The position numbers and the translations under genes were made by a program. The notes below the pieces were generated by a model. It had not been told where the DNA came from. It saw only the letters and a list, made by a program, of their open reading frames with translations, and did no database searches. Of a stretch of 64,000 nt of DNA, positions 1-15,399 are shown piece after piece (the first letter of the stretch is position 1; every line of letters starts with the position of its first letter). The DNA comes from Balanoglossus misakiensis (taxonomy: Eukaryota; Hemichordata): assembly GCA_040954595.2 (NCBI GenBank), contig CM082589.2, positions 9,610,001-9,674,000 on the forward strand. The letters run 5' to 3'.

Positions 1-3000
1 AGGATTCCGTAAATAAACGATGCTGTTTGGAAGCAACCATGGAAATTGTACAACTATCCGTCGATCTACAGAGTCTAGTGGAAAACGTTCTTATGCGCAT
101 AGGCCTATCTATGTGTTATGCGCATCTCAACAGAAATCGGTAAATAAACGAGGCTGTGTTTGGAAGCAACCATGGACATTTTAGAACTATCTACAGAGTC
201 TATAGTGGAAAACTTTCTTATGCACATATGCCTATCTATGTGTTCTGCGCCTCACAACAGAAATCGGTAAATAAACGAGGCTGTTTAAAAGCAACCATGG
301 AAATTTTACAGCTATCCGTCGATCTACAGAGTCTAGTGGAAACGTTCTTATGCGCATAGGCCTATATATGTGTTCTGCGCATCACAACAGAATTTTGTAA
401 ACAAACGAGGCTGTGTTTGGAAGCAACCATGGACATTTTAGAACTATCTCTCGATCTACAGAGTCTATAGTGGAAAACTTTCTTATGCACATATGCCTAT
501 CTATGTGTTCTGCGCCTCACAACAGAATTCGGTAAATAAACGAGGCTGTTTGGAAGCAACCATGGAAATTTTACAACTATCCGTCGATCTACAGAGTCTA
601 GTGGAAAACGTTATTATGCGCATAGGCCTATATATGTGTTCTGCGCATCACAACAGAATTTTGTAAACAAACGAGGCTGTGTTTGGAAGCAACCATGGAA
701 ATTTTAGAACTATCTCTCGATCTACAGAGTCTAGTGGAAAACTTTATTATGCACATATGCCTATCTATGTGTTCTGCGCATCACAACAGAAATCGGTAAA
801 TAAACGAGGCTGTTTGGAAGCAACCATGGAAATTTTACAACTATCCGTCGATCTACAGAGTCTGGTGGAAAACTTTCTTATGCGCATAGGCATATGTATG
901 TGTTCTACGCATCACAACAGAATTCGGTAAATAAACGAGGCTGTTTGGAAACAACCATGGAAATTTTTGAACTATCCGTTGATCTAAAGTTGAAAAGTTT
1001 TTTATGCGCATAGGCCTATCTATGTGTTCTGCGCCTCACAACAGAAATCGGTAAATAAACGAGGCTGTTTGGAAGCAACCATGGAAATTTTACAACTATC
1101 TCTCGATCTACAGAGTCTATAGTGGAAAACTTTCTTATTCACATATGCCTATCTATGTGTTCTGCGCCTCAAAACAGAATTCCGCAAATAAACGAGGCTG
1201 TTTGGAAGCAAACATGGAAGTTTTAGAACTATCTCTCGATCTACAGTGTATAGTGGAAAACGTTCATATGCGCATAGGCCTATCTATGTGTTCTGCGCAT
1301 CACAACAGAATTTTGTAAACAATCGAGGATGTGTTTGGAAGCAATCATGGAAATTTTAGAACTATTCGTCGATCTACGGAGTCTAGTGGAAAACTTTCTT
1401 ATGCGCATAGGCCTATCATGTGTTCTGCGCCTCACAACAGAAATCGGTAAATAAACGAGGCTGTTTGGAAGCAACCATAGAAATTTTACAGCTATCCGTC
1501 GATCTACAGAGTCTAGTGGAAACGTTCTTATGCGCATAGGCCTATATATGTGTTCTGCGCATCACAACAGAATGTTGTAAACAAACGAGGCTGTGTTTGG
1601 TAGCAACCATGGACATTTTAGAACTATCTCTCGATCTACAGAGTCTATAGTGGAAAACTTTCTTATGCACATATGCCTATCTATGTGTTCTGCGCCTCAC
1701 AACAGAATTCGGTAAATAAACGAGGCTGTTTGGAAGCAACCATGGAAATTTTACAACTATCCGTCGATCTACAGAGTCTAGTGGAAAACGTTATTATGCG
1801 CATAGGCCTATATATGTGTTCTGCGCATCACAACAGAATTTTGTAAACAAACGAGGCTGTGTTTGGAAGCAACCATGGACATTTTAGAACTATCTCTCGA
1901 TCTACAGAGTCTATAGTTGGAAACTTTCTTATGCACATAGGCCTATCTATGTGTTCTGTGCCTCACAACAGAATTCGGTAAATAAACGAGGCTGTTTGGA
2001 AGCAACCATGGAAATTTTAGAACTATCCGTCGATCTACAGAGTCTAGTGGAAAACGTTCTTATGCGCATAGGCCTATATATGTGTTCTGCGCATCACAAC
2101 AGAATTTTGTAAACAAACGAGGCTGTGTTTGAAAGCAACCATGGAAATTTTAGAACTATCTCTCGATGTACAGAGTCTATAGTGGAAAACTTTCTTATGC
2201 ACATATGCCTATCTATGTGTTCTGCGCCTCAAAACAGAATTCCGTAAATAAACGAGGCTGTTTGGAAGCAAACATGGAAATTTTAGAACTAACTCTCGAT
2301 CTACAGAGTATAGTGGAAAACGTTCATATGCGCATAGGCCTATCTATGTGTTCTGCGCATCACAACAGAATTTTGTAAACAAACCAGGCTTTGTTTGGAA
2401 GCAACCATGGACATTTTAGAACTATTCGTCGATCTACGGAGTCTAGTGGAAAACTTTCTTATGCGCATAGGCATATGTATGTGTTCTACGCATCACAACA
2501 GAATTCGGTAAATAAACGAGGCTGTTTGGAAACAACCATGGAAATTTTTGAACTATCCGTTGATCTAAAGTTGAAAAGTTTTTTATGCGCATAGGCCTAT
2601 CTATGTGTTCTGCGCCTCACAACAGAAATCGGTAAATAAACGAGGCTGTTTGGAAGCAACCATGGAAATTTTACAACTATCTCTCGATCTACAGAGTCTA
2701 TAGTGGAAAACTTTCTTATTCACATATGCCTATCTATGTGTTCTGCGCCTCAAAACAGAATTCCGCAAATAAACGAGGCTGTTTGGAAGCAAACATGGAA
2801 GTTTTAGAACTATCTCTCGATCTACAGTGTATAGTGGAAAACGTTCATATGCGCATAGGCCTATCTATGTGTTCTGCGCATCACAACAGAATTTTGTAAT
2901 CAATCGAGGATGTGTTTGGAAGCAATCATGGAAATTTTAGAACTATCCGTCGATCTACAGAGTCTAGTGGGAAACTTTCTTATGCGCATAGGCATATGTA

Positions 3001-3933
3001 TGTGTTCAGCGCATCACAACAGAATTTTGTAAATGAACGAGGCTGTGTTTGGAAACAACCATGGAAATTTTAGAACTATCTCTCGATCTAAAGTTGAACA
3101 GTTTCTTATGCGCATAGGCCTATTACGTGTTCTGCGCCTCACAACAGAATTCGGTAAATAAACGAGGCTGTTTGGAAGCAACAATGGAAATTTTAGAACT
3201 ATCCGTCGATCTACGGAGTATAGTGGAAAACGTTCATATGCGCATAGGCCTATATATGTGTTCTGCGCATCACAACAGAATTTTGTAAACAATCGAGGAT
3301 GTGTTTGGAAGCAATCATGGAAATTTTAGAACTATCCGTCGATCTACAGAGTCTAGTGGGAAACTTTCTTATGCGCATAGGCATATGTATGTGTTCAGCG
3401 CATCACAACAGAATTTTGTAAATGAACGAGGCTGTGTTTGGAAACAACCATGGAAATTTTACAACTATCCGTCGATCTACGGAGTCTGGTGGAAAACTTT
3501 CTTATGCGCATAGGCCTATTACGTGCTCTGCGCCTCACAACAGAATTCGGTAAATAAACGAGGCTGTTTGGAAGCAACCATGGACATTTTAGAACTATCC
3601 GTCGATCTACAGAGTCTAGTGGAAAAATGTCTTATGCGCATAGGCCTGTCATGTGTTCTGCGCCTCACAACAGAAATCGGTAAATAAACGAGGCTGTTTG
3701 GAAGCAACCATGGAAATTGTACAACTATCCGTCGATCTACAGAGTCTAGTGGAAAACGTTCTTATGCGCATAGGCCTATCTATGTGTTATGCGCATCACA
3801 ACAGAAATCGGTAAATAAACGAGGCTGTATTTTGAAGCAACCATGAAATTTAACAACTATCCGTCGATCTACAGAGTCTGGTGGAAAACTTCCTTATGCG
3901 CATAGACCTATTACGTGTTCTGCGCCTCACAAC

Positions 3934-5293
3934 AGAATTCCGTAAATAAACGATGCTGTTTGGAAGCAACCATGGAAATTGTACAACTATCCGTCGATCT
4001 ACAGAGTCTAGTGGAAAACGTTCTTATGCGCATAGGCCTATCTATGTGTTATGCGCATCTCAACAGAAATCGGTAAATAAACGAGGCTGTGTTTGGAAGC
4101 AACCATGGACATTTTAGAACTATCTACAGAGTCTATAGTGGAAAACTTTCTTATGCACATATGCCTATCTATGTGTTCTGCGCCTCACAACAGAAATCGG
4201 TAAATAAACGAGGCTGTTTAAAAGCAACCATGGAAATTTTACAGCTATCCGTCGATCTACAGAGTCTAGTGGAAACGTTCTTATGCGCATAGGCCTATAT
4301 ATGTGTTCTGCGCATCACAACAGAATTTTGTAAACAAACGAGGCTGTGTTTGGAAGCAACCATGGACATTTTAGAACTATCTCTCGATCTACAGAGTCTA
4401 TAGTGGAAAACTTTCTTATGCACATATGCCTATCTATGTGTTCTGCGCCTCACAACAGAATTCGGTAAATAAACGAGGCTGTTTGGAAGCAACCATGGAA
4501 ATTTTACAACTATCCGTCGATCTACAGAGTCTAGTGGAAAACGTTATTATGCGCATAGGCCTATATATGTGTTCTGCGCATCACAACAGAATTTTGTAAA
4601 CAAACGAGGCTGTGTTTGGAAGCAACCATGGAAATTTTAGAACTATCTCTCGATCTACAGAGTCTAGTGGAAAACTTTATTATGCACATATGCCTATCTA
4701 TGTGTTCTGCGCATCACAACAGAAATCGGTAAATAAACGAGGCTGTTTGGAAGCAACCATGGAAATTTTACAACTATCCGTCGATCTACAGAGTCTGGTG
4801 GAAAACTTTCTTATGCGCATAGGCATATGTATGTGTTCTACGCATCACAACAGAATTCGGTAAATAAACGAGGCTGTTTGGAAACAACCATGGAAATTTT
4901 TGAACTATCCGTTGATCTAAAGTTGAAAAGTTTTTTATGCGCATAGGCCTATCTATGTGTTCTGCGCCTCACAACAGAAATCGGTAAATAAACGAGGCTG
5001 TTTGGAAGCAACCATGGAAATTTTACAACTATCTCTCGATCTACAGAGTCTATAGTGGAAAACTTTCTTATTCACATATGCCTATCTATGTGTTCTGCGC
5101 CTCAAAACAGAATTCCGCAAATAAACGAGGCTGTTTGGAAGCAAACATGGAAGTTTTAGAACTATCTCTCGATCTACAGTGTATAGTGGAAAACGTTCAT
5201 ATGCGCATAGGCCTATCTATGTGTTCTGCGCATCACAACAGAATTTTGTAAACAATCGAGGATGTGTTTGGAAGCAATCATGGAAATTTTAGA
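3934..5293. repeat. Higher-order duplication of 1-1360 at offset 3933
   Basis: Marker variants at 1-1360 (the CGATGCTGTTTGG start, the TGTTTAAAAGC variant and the short AAGTTGAAAAG monomer) recur in the same order here, shifted by 3933 bp, which is about 30 monomers. The copies part company near 1360/5293. A neighbouring block, about 3280-3900, recurs at offset 1962 (15 monomers). Offsets that are whole numbers of monomers point to unequal exchange, not transposition. Confidence 0.85.
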
Positions 5294-8200
5294 ACTATCC
5301 GTCGATCTACAGAGTCTAGTGGAAACTTTCTTATGCGCATAGGCATATGTATGTGTTCAGCGCATCACAACAGAATTTTGTAAATGAACGAGGCTGTGTT
5401 TGGAAACAACCATGGAAATTTTACAACTATCCGTCGATCTACGGAGTCTGGTGGAAAACTTTCTTATGCGCATAGGCCTATTACGTGCTCTGCGCCTCAC
5501 AACAGAATTCGGTAAATAAACGAGGCTGTTTGGAAGCAACCATGGAAATTTTAGAACTATCCGTCGATCTACAGAGTCTAGTGGAAAAATGTCTTATGCG
5601 CATAGGCCTATCATGTGTTCTGCGCCTCACAACAGAAATCGGTAAATAAACGAGGCTGTTTGGAAGCAACCATGGAAATTGTACAACTATCCGTCGATGT
5701 ACAGAGTCTAGTGGAAAACGTTCTTATGCGCATAGGCCTATCTATGTGTTATGCGCATCACAACAGAAATCGGTAAATAAACGAGGCTGTATTTGGAAGC
5801 AACCATGAAATTTTACAACTATCCGTCGATCTACAGAGTCTGGTGGAAAACTTCCTTATGCGCATAGACCTATTACGTGTTCTGCGCCTCACAACAGAAT
5901 TCGGTAAATAAACGAGGCTGTTTGGAAGCAACCATGGAAATTTTACAACTATCCGTCGATCTACAGAGTCTAGTGGAAAACGTTATTATGCGCATAGGCC
6001 TATATATGTGTTCTGCGCATCACAACAGAATTTTGTAAACAAACGAGGCTGTGTTTGGAAGCAACCATGGAAATTTTAGAACTATCTCTCGATCTACAGA
6101 GTCTAGTGGAAAACTTTATTATGCACATATGCCTATCTATGTGTTCTGCGCATCACAACAGAAATCGGTAAATAAACGAGGCTGTTTGGAAGCAACCATG
6201 GAAATTTTACAACTATCCGTCGATCTACAGAGTCTGGTGGAAAACTTTCTTATGCGCATAGGCCTATTACGTGCTCTGCGCCTCACAACAGAATTCGGTA
6301 AATAAACGAGGCTGTTTGGAAGCAACCATGGACATTGTACAACTATCCGTCGATCTACAAAGTCTAGTGGAAACGTTCTTATGCGCATAGGCCTATCAAT
6401 GTGTTATGCGCATCACAACAGAAATCGGTAAATAAACGAGGCTGTATTTGGAAGCAACCATGAAATTTTACAACTATCCGTCGATCTACAGAGTCTAGTG
6501 GAAAAATGTCTCATGCGCATAGGCCTATCATGTGTTCTGCGCCTCACAACAGAAATCGGTAAATAAACGAGGCTGTTTGGAAGCAACCATGGAAATTTTA
6601 CAGCTATCCGTCGATCTACAGAGTCTAGTGGAAAACGTTCTTATGCGCATAGGCCTATCTATGTGTTATGCGCATCACAACAGAAATCGGTAAATAAACG
6701 AGGCTGTGTTTGGAAGCAACCATGGACATTTTAGAACTATCTCTCGATCTACAGAGTCTGTAGTGGAAAACTTTCTTATGCACATATGCCTATCTATGTG
6801 TTCTGCGCCTCACAACAGAATTCGGTAAATAAACGAGGCTGTTTGGAAGCAACCATGGAAATTTTACAGCTATCCGTCGATCTACAGAGTCTAGTGGAAA
6901 ACGTTATTATGCGCATAGGCCTATATATGTGTTCTGCGCATCACAACAGAATTTTGTAAACAACGAGGCTGTGTTTGGAAGCAACCATGGACATTTTAGA
7001 ACTATCTCTCGATCTACAGAGTCTATAGTGGAAAACTTTCTTATGCACATATGCCTATCTATGTGTTCTGCGCCTCACAACAGAATTCGGTAAATAAACG
7101 AGGCTGTTTGGAAGCAACCATGGAAATTTTACAACTATCCGTCGATCTACAGAGTCTAGTGGAAAACGTTATTATGCGCATAGGCCTATATATGTGTTCT
7201 GCGCATCACAACAGAATTTTGTAAACAAACGAGGCTGTGTTTGGAAGCAACCATGGAAATTTTAGAACTATCTCTCGATCTACAGAGTCTAGTGGAAAAC
7301 TTTATTATGCACATATGCCTATCTATGTGTTCTGCGCATCACAACAGAAATCGGTAAATAAACGAGGCTGTTTGGAAGCAACCATGGAAATTTTACAACT
7401 ATCCGTCGATCTACAGAGTCTGGTGGAAAACTTTCTTATGCGCATAGGCCTATTACGTGCTCTGCGCCTCACAACAGAATTCGGTAAATAAACGAGGCTG
7501 TTTGGAAGCAACCATGGAAATTTTAGAACTATCCGTCGATCTACAGAGTCTAGTGGAAAAATGTCTTATGCGCATAGGCCTATCATGTGTTCTGCGCCTC
7601 ACAACAGAAATCGGTAAATAAACGAGGCTGTTTGGAAGCAACCATGGAAATTGTACAACTATCCGTCGATCTAAAGAGTCTAGTGGAAAACGTTCTTATG
7701 CGCATAGGCCTATCTATGTGTTATGCGCATCACAACAGAAATCGGTAAATAAACGAGGCTGTATTTGGAAGCAACCATGAAATTTTACAACTATCCGTCG
7801 ATCTACAGAGTCTGGTGGAAAACTTCCTTATGCGCATAGACCTATTACGTGTTCTGCGCCTCACAACAGAATTCGGTAAATAAACGAGGCTGTTTGGAAG
7901 CAACCATGGACATTGTAGAACTATCCGTCGATCTACAAAGTCTAGTGGAAACGTTCTTATGCGCATAGGCCTATCAATGTGTTATGCGCATCACAACAGA
8001 AATCGGTAAATAAACGAGGCTGTATTTGGAAGCAACCATGAAATTTTACAACTATCCGTCGATCTACAGAGTCTAGTGGAAAAATGTCTCATGCGCATAG
8101 GCCTATCATGTGTTCTGCGCCTCACAACAGAAATCGGTAAATAAACGAGGCTGTTTGGAAGCAACCATGGAAATTTTACAGCTATCCGTCGATCTACAGA

Positions 8201-11200
8201 GTCTAGTGGAAAAATGTCTCATGCGCATAGGCCTATCATGTGTTCTGCGCCTCACAACAGAAATCGGTAAATAAACGAGGCTGTTTGGAAGCAACCATGG
8301 AAATTTTACAGCTATCCGTCGATCTACAGAGTCTAGTGGAAACGTTCTTATGCGCATAGGCCTATATATGTGTTCTGCGCATCACAACAGAATTTTGTAA
8401 ACAAACGAGGCTGTGTTTGGTAGCAACCATGGACATTTTAGAACTATCTCTCGATCTACAGAGTCTATAGTGGAAAACTTTCTTATGCACATATGCCTAT
8501 CTATGTGTTCTGCGCCTCACAACAGAATTCGGTAAATAAACGAGGCTGTTTGGAAGCAACCATGGAAATTTTACAACTATCCGTCGATCTACAGAGTCTA
8601 GTGGAAAACGTTATTATGCGCATAGGCCTATATATGTGTTCTGCGCATCACAACAGAATTTTGTAAACAAACGAGGCTGTGTTTGGAAGCAACCATGGAC
8701 ATTTTAGAACTATCTCTCGATCTACAGAGTCTATAGTGGAAAACTTTCTTTTGCACATAGGCCTATCAATGTGTTCTGTGCCTCACAACAGAATTCGGTA
8801 AATAAACGAGGCTGTTTGGAAGCAACCATGGAAATTTTAGAACTGTCCGTCGATCTACAGAGTCTAGTGGAAAACGTTCTTATGCGCATAGGCCTATATA
8901 TGTGTTCTGCGCATCACAACAGAATTTTGTAAACAAACGAGGCTGTGTTTGGAAGCAACCATGGAAATTTTAGAACTATCTCTCGATGTACAGAGTCTAT
9001 AGTGGAAAACTTTCTTATGCACATATGCCTATCTATGTGTTCTGCGCCTCAAAACAGAATTACGTCAATAAACGAGGCTGTTTGGAAGCAACCATGGACA
9101 TTTTAGAACTATTCGTCGATCTACGGAGTCTAGTGGAAAACTTTCTTATGCGCATAGGCATATGTATGTGTTCTACGCATCACAACAGAATTCGGTAAAT
9201 AAACGAGGCTGTTTGGAAACAACCATGGAAATTTTTGAACTATCCGTTGATCTAAAGTTGAAAAGTTTTTTATGCGCATAGGCCTATCTATGTGTTCTGC
9301 GCCTCACAACAGAAATCGGTAAATAAACGAGGCTGTTTGGAAGCAACCATGGAAATTTTACAACTATCTCTCGATCTACAGAGTCTATAGTGGAAAACTT
9401 TCTTATTCACATATGCCTATCTATGTGTTCTGCGCCTCAAAACAGAATTCCGCAAATAAACGAGGCTGTTTGGAAGCAAACATGGAAGTTTTAGAACTAT
9501 CTCTGGATCTACAGTGTATAGTGGAAAACGTTCATATGCGCACAGGCCTATCTATGTGTTCTGCGCATCACAACAGAATTTTGTAAACAATCGAGGATGT
9601 GTTTGGAAGAAATCATGGAAATTTTAGAACTATCCGTCGATCTACAGAGTCTAGTGGGAAACTTTCTTATGCGCATAGGCATATGTATGTGTTCAGCGCA
9701 TCACAACAGAATTTTGTAAATGAACGAGGCTGTGTTTGGAAACAACCATGGAACTTTTACAACTATCCGTCGATCTACGGAGTCTGGTGGAAAACTTTCT
9801 TATGCGCATAGGCCTATTGCGTGCTCTGCGCCTCACAACAGAATTCGGTAAATAAACGAGGCTGTTTGGAAGCAACCATGGAAATTTTAGAACTATCCGT
9901 CGATCTACAGAGTCTAGTGGAAAAATGTCTTATGCGCATAGGCCTATCATGTGTTCTGCGCCTCACAACAGAAATCGGTAAATAAACGAGGCTGTTTGGA
10001 AGCAACCATGGAAATTGTACAACTATCCGTCGATCTACATAGTCTAGTGGAAAACGTTCTTATGCGCATAGGCCTATCTATGTGTTATGCGCATCACAAC
10101 AGAAATCGGTAAATAAACGAGGCTGTATTTGGAAGCAACCATGAAATTTTACAACTATCCGTCGATCTACAGAGTCTGGTGGAAAACTTCCTTATGCGCA
10201 TAGACCTATTACGTGTTCTGCGCCTCACAACAGAATTCGGTAAATAAACGATGCTGTTTGGAAGCAACCATGGAAATTGTACAACTATCCGTCGATCTAC
10301 AGAGTCTAGTGGAAAACGTTCTTATGCGCATAGGCCTATCTATGTGTTATGCGCATCACAACAGAAATCGGTAAATAAACGAGGCTGTGTTTGGAAGCAA
10401 CCATGGACATTTTAGAACTATCTCTCGATCTACAGAGTCTATAGTGGAAAACTTTCTTATGCACATATGCCTATCTATGTGTTCTGCGCCTCACAACAGA
10501 AATCGGTAAATAAACGAGGCTGTTTAAAAGCAACCATGGAAATTTTACAGCTATCCGTCGATCTACAGAGTCTAGTGGAAACGTTCTTATGCGCATAGGC
10601 CTATATATGTGTTCTGCGCATCATAACAGAATTTTGTAAACAAACGAGGCTGTGTTTGGGAGCAACCATGGACATTTTAGAACTATCTCTCGATCTACAG
10701 AGTCTATAGTGGAAAACTTTCTTATGCACATATGCCTATCTATGTGTTCTGCGCCTCACAACAGAAATCGGTAAATAAACGAGGCTGTTTAAAAGCAACC
10801 ATGGAAATTTTACAGCTATCCGTCGATCTACAGAGTCTAGTGGAAACGTTCTGATGCGCATAGGCCTATATATGTGTTCTGCGCATCACAACAGAATTTT
10901 GTAAACAAACGAGGCTGTGTTTGGAAGCAACCATGGACATTTTATAACTATCTCTCGATCTATAGAGTCTATAGTGGAAAACTTTCTTATGCACATATGC
11001 CTATCTATGTGTTCTGCGCCTCACAACAGAATTCGGTAAATAAACGAGGCTGTTTGGAAGCAACCATGGAAATTTTACAACTATCCGTCGATCTACAGAG
11101 TCTAGTGGAAAACGTTATTATGCGCATAGGCCTATATATGTGTTCTGCGCATCACAACAGAATTTTGTAAACAAACGAGGCTGTGTTTGGAAGCAACCAT

Positions 11201-14200
11201 GGAAATTTTAGAACTATCTCTCGATCTACAGAGTCTAGTGGAAAACTTTATTATGCACATATGCCTATCTATGTGTTCTGCGCATCACAACAGAAATCGG
11301 TAAATAAACGAGGCTGTTTGGAAGCAACCATGGAAATTGTACAACTATCCGTCGATCTACAGAGTCTGGTGGAAAACTTTCTTATGCGCATAGGCCTATT
11401 ACGTGCTCTGCGCCTCACAACAGAATTCGGTAAATAAACGAGGCTGTTTGGAAGCAACCATGGAAATTTTAGAACTATCCGTCGATCTACAGAGTCTAGT
11501 GGAAAAATGTCTTATGCGCATAGGCCTATCATGTGTTCTGCGCCTCACAACAGAAATCGGTAAATAAACGAGGCTGTTTGGAAGCAACCATGGAAATTGT
11601 ACAACTATCCGTCGATCTACAGAGTCTAGTGTAAAACGTTCTTATGCGCATAGGCCTATCTATGTGTTATGCGCATCACAACAGAAATCGGTAAATAAAC
11701 GAGGCTGTATTTGGAAGCAACCATGAAATTTTACAGCTATCCGTCGATCTACAGAGTCTAGTGGAAACGTTCTTATGCGCATAGGCCTATATATGTGTTC
11801 TGCGCATCACAACAGAATTTTGTAAACAAACGAGGCTGTGTTTGGTAGCAACCATGGACATTTTAGAACTATCTCTCGATCTACAGAGTCTATAGTGGAA
11901 AACTTTCTTATGCACATATGCCTATCTATGTGTTCTGCGCCTCACAACAGAATTCGGTAAATAAACGAGGCTGTTTGGAAGCAACCATGGAAATTTTACA
12001 ACTATCCGTCGATCTACAGAGTCTAGTGGAAAACGTTATTATGCGCATAGGCCTATATATGTGTTCTGCGCATCACAACAGAATTTTGTAAACAAACGAG
12101 GCTGTGTTTGGAAGCAACCATGGACATTTTAGAACTATCTCTCGATCTACAGAGTCTATAGTGGAAAACTTTCTTATGCACATAGGCCTATCTATGTGTT
12201 CTGCGCCTCACAACAGAAATCGGTAAATAAACGAGGCTGTATTTGGAAGCAACCATGAAATTTTACAACTATCCGTCGATCTACAGAGTCTAGTGGAAAA
12301 ATGTCTCATGCGCATAGGCCTATCATGTGTTCTGCGCCTCACAACAGAAATCGGTAAATAAACGAGGCTGTTTGGAAGCAACCATGGAAATTTTACAGCT
12401 ATCCGTCGATCTACAGAGTCTAGTGGAAACGTTCTTATGCGCATAGGCCTATATATGTGTTCTGCGCATCACAACAGAATTTTGTAAACAAACGAGGCTG
12501 TGTTTGGTAGCAACCATGGACATTTTAGAACTATCTCTCGATCTACAGAGTCTATAGTGGAAAACTTTCTTATGCACATATGCCTATCTATGTGTTCTGC
12601 GCCTCACAACAGAAATCGGTAAATAAACGAGGCTGTTTAAAAGCAACCATGGAAATTTTACAGCTATCCGTCGATCTACAGAGTCTAGTGGAAACGTTCT
12701 TATGCGCATAGGCCTATATATGTGTTCTGCGCATCACAACAGAATTTTGTAAACAAACGAGGCTGTGTTTGGAAGCAACCATGGACATTTTAGAACTATC
12801 TCTCGATCTATAGAGTCTATAGTGGAAAACTTTCTTATGCACATATGCCTATCTATGTGTTCTGCGCCTCACAACAGAATTCGGTAAATAAACGAGGCTG
12901 TTTGGAAGCAACCATGGAAATTTTACAACTATCCGTCGATCTACAGAGTCTAGTGGAAAACGTTATTATGCGCATAGGCCTATATATGTGTTCTGCGCAT
13001 CACAACAGAATTTTGTAAACAAACGAGGCTGTGTTTGGAAGCAACCATGGAAATTTTAGAACTATCTCTCGATCTACAGAGTCTAGTGGAAAACTTTATT
13101 ATGCACATATGCCTATCTATGTGTTCTGCGCATCACAACAGAAATCGGTAAATAAACGAGGCTGTTTGGAAGCAACCATGGAAATTTTACAACTATCCGT
13201 CGATCTACAGAGTCTGGTGGAAAACTTTCTTATGCGCATAGGCCTATTACGTGCTCTGCGCCTCACAACAGAATTCGGTAAATAAACGAGGCTGTTTGGA
13301 AGCAACCATGGAACTTTTAGAACTATCCGTCGATCTACAGAGTCTAGTGGAAAAATGTCTTATGCGCATAGGCCTATCATGTGTTCTGCGCCTCACAACA
13401 GAAATCGGTAAATAAACGAAGCTGTTTGGAAGCAACCATGGAAATTGTACAACTATCCGTCGATCTACAGAGTCTAGTGTAAAACGTTCTTATGCGCATA
13501 GGCCTATCTATGTGTTATGCGCATCACAACAGAAATCGGTAAATAAACGAGGCTGTATTTGGAAGCAACCATGAAATTTTACAGCAATCCGTCGATCTAC
13601 AGAGTCTAGTGGAAACGTTCTTATGCGCATAGGCCTATATATGTGTTCTGCGCATCACAACAGAATTTTGTAAACAAACGAGGCTGTGTATGGTAGCAAC
13701 CATGGACATTTTAGAACTATCTCTCGATCTACAGAGTCTATAGTGGAAAACTTTCTTATGCACATATGCCTATCTATGTGTTCTGCGCCTCACAACAGAA
13801 TTCGGTAAATAAACGAGGCTGTTTGGAAGCAACCATGGAAATTTTACAACTATCCGTCGATCTACAGAGTCTAGTGGAAAACGTTATTATGCGCATAGGC
13901 CTATATATGTGTTCTGCGCATCACAACAGAATTTTGTAAACAAACGAGGCTGTGTTTGGAAGCAACCATGGACATTTTAGAACTATCTCTCGATCTACAG
14001 AGTCTATAGTGGAAAACTTTCTTATGCACATAGGCCTATCTATGTGTTCTGCGCCTCACAACAGAAATCGGTAAATAAACGAGGCTGTATTTGGAAGCAA
14101 CCATGAAATTTTACAACTATCCGTCGATCTACAGAGTCTAGTGGAAAAATGTCTCATGCGCATAGGCCTATCATGTGTTCTGCGCCTCACAACAGAAATC

Positions 14201-15399
14201 GGTAAATAAACGAGGCTGTTTGGAAGCAACCATGGAAATTTTACAACTATCCGTCGATCTACAGAGTCTAGTGGAAAACGTTATTATGCGCATAGGCCTA
14301 TATATGTGTTCTGCGCATCACAACATAATTTTGTAAACAAACGAGGCTGTGTTTGGAAGCAACCATGGACATTTTAGAACTATCTCTCGATCTACAGAGT
14401 CTATAGTGGAAAACTTTCTTATGCACATAGGCCTATCTATGTGTTCTGCGCCTCACAACAGAAATCGGTAAATAAACGAGGCTGTATTTGGAAGCAACCA
14501 TGAAATTTTACAACTATCCGTCGATCTACAGAGTCTAGTGGAAAAATGTCTCATGCGCATAGGCCTATCATGTGTTCTGCGCCTCACAACAGAAATCGGT
14601 AAATAAACGAGGCTGTTTGGAAGCAACCATGGAAATTTTACAGCTATCCGTCGATCTACAGAGTCTAGTGGAAACGTTCTTATGCGCATAGGCCTATATA
14701 TGTGTTCTGCGCATCACAACAGAATTTTGTAAACAAACGAGGCTGTGTTTGGTAGCAACCATGGACATTTTAGAACTATCTCTCGATCTACAGAGTCTAT
14801 AGTGGAAAACTTTCTTATGCACATATGCCTATCTATGTGTTCTGCGCCTCACAACAGAATTCGGTAAATAAACGAGGCTGTTTGGAAGCAACCATGGAAA
14901 TTTTACAACTATCCGTCGATCTACAGAGTCTAGTGGAAAACGTTATTATGCGCATAGGCCTATATATGTGTTCTGCGCATCACAACAGAATTTTGTAAAC
15001 AAACGAGGCTGTGTTTGGAAGCAACCATGGACATTTTAGAACTATCTCTCGATCTACAGAGTCTATAGTGGAAAACTTTCTTATGCACATAGGCCTATCT
15101 ATGTGTTCTGTGCCTCACAACAGAATTCGGTAAATAAACGAGGCTGTTTGGAAGCAACCATGGAAATTTTACAACTATCCGTCGATCTACAGAGTCTAGT
15201 GGAAAACGTTCTTATGCGCATAGGCCTATATATGTGTTCTGCGCATCACAAAAGAATTTTGTAAACAAACGAGGCTGTGTTTGGAAGCAACCATGGACAT
15301 TTTAGAACTATCTCTCGATCTACAGAGTCTATAGTGGAAAACTTTCTTATGCACATATGCCTATCTATGTGTTCTGCGCCTCAAAACAGAATTCCGTAA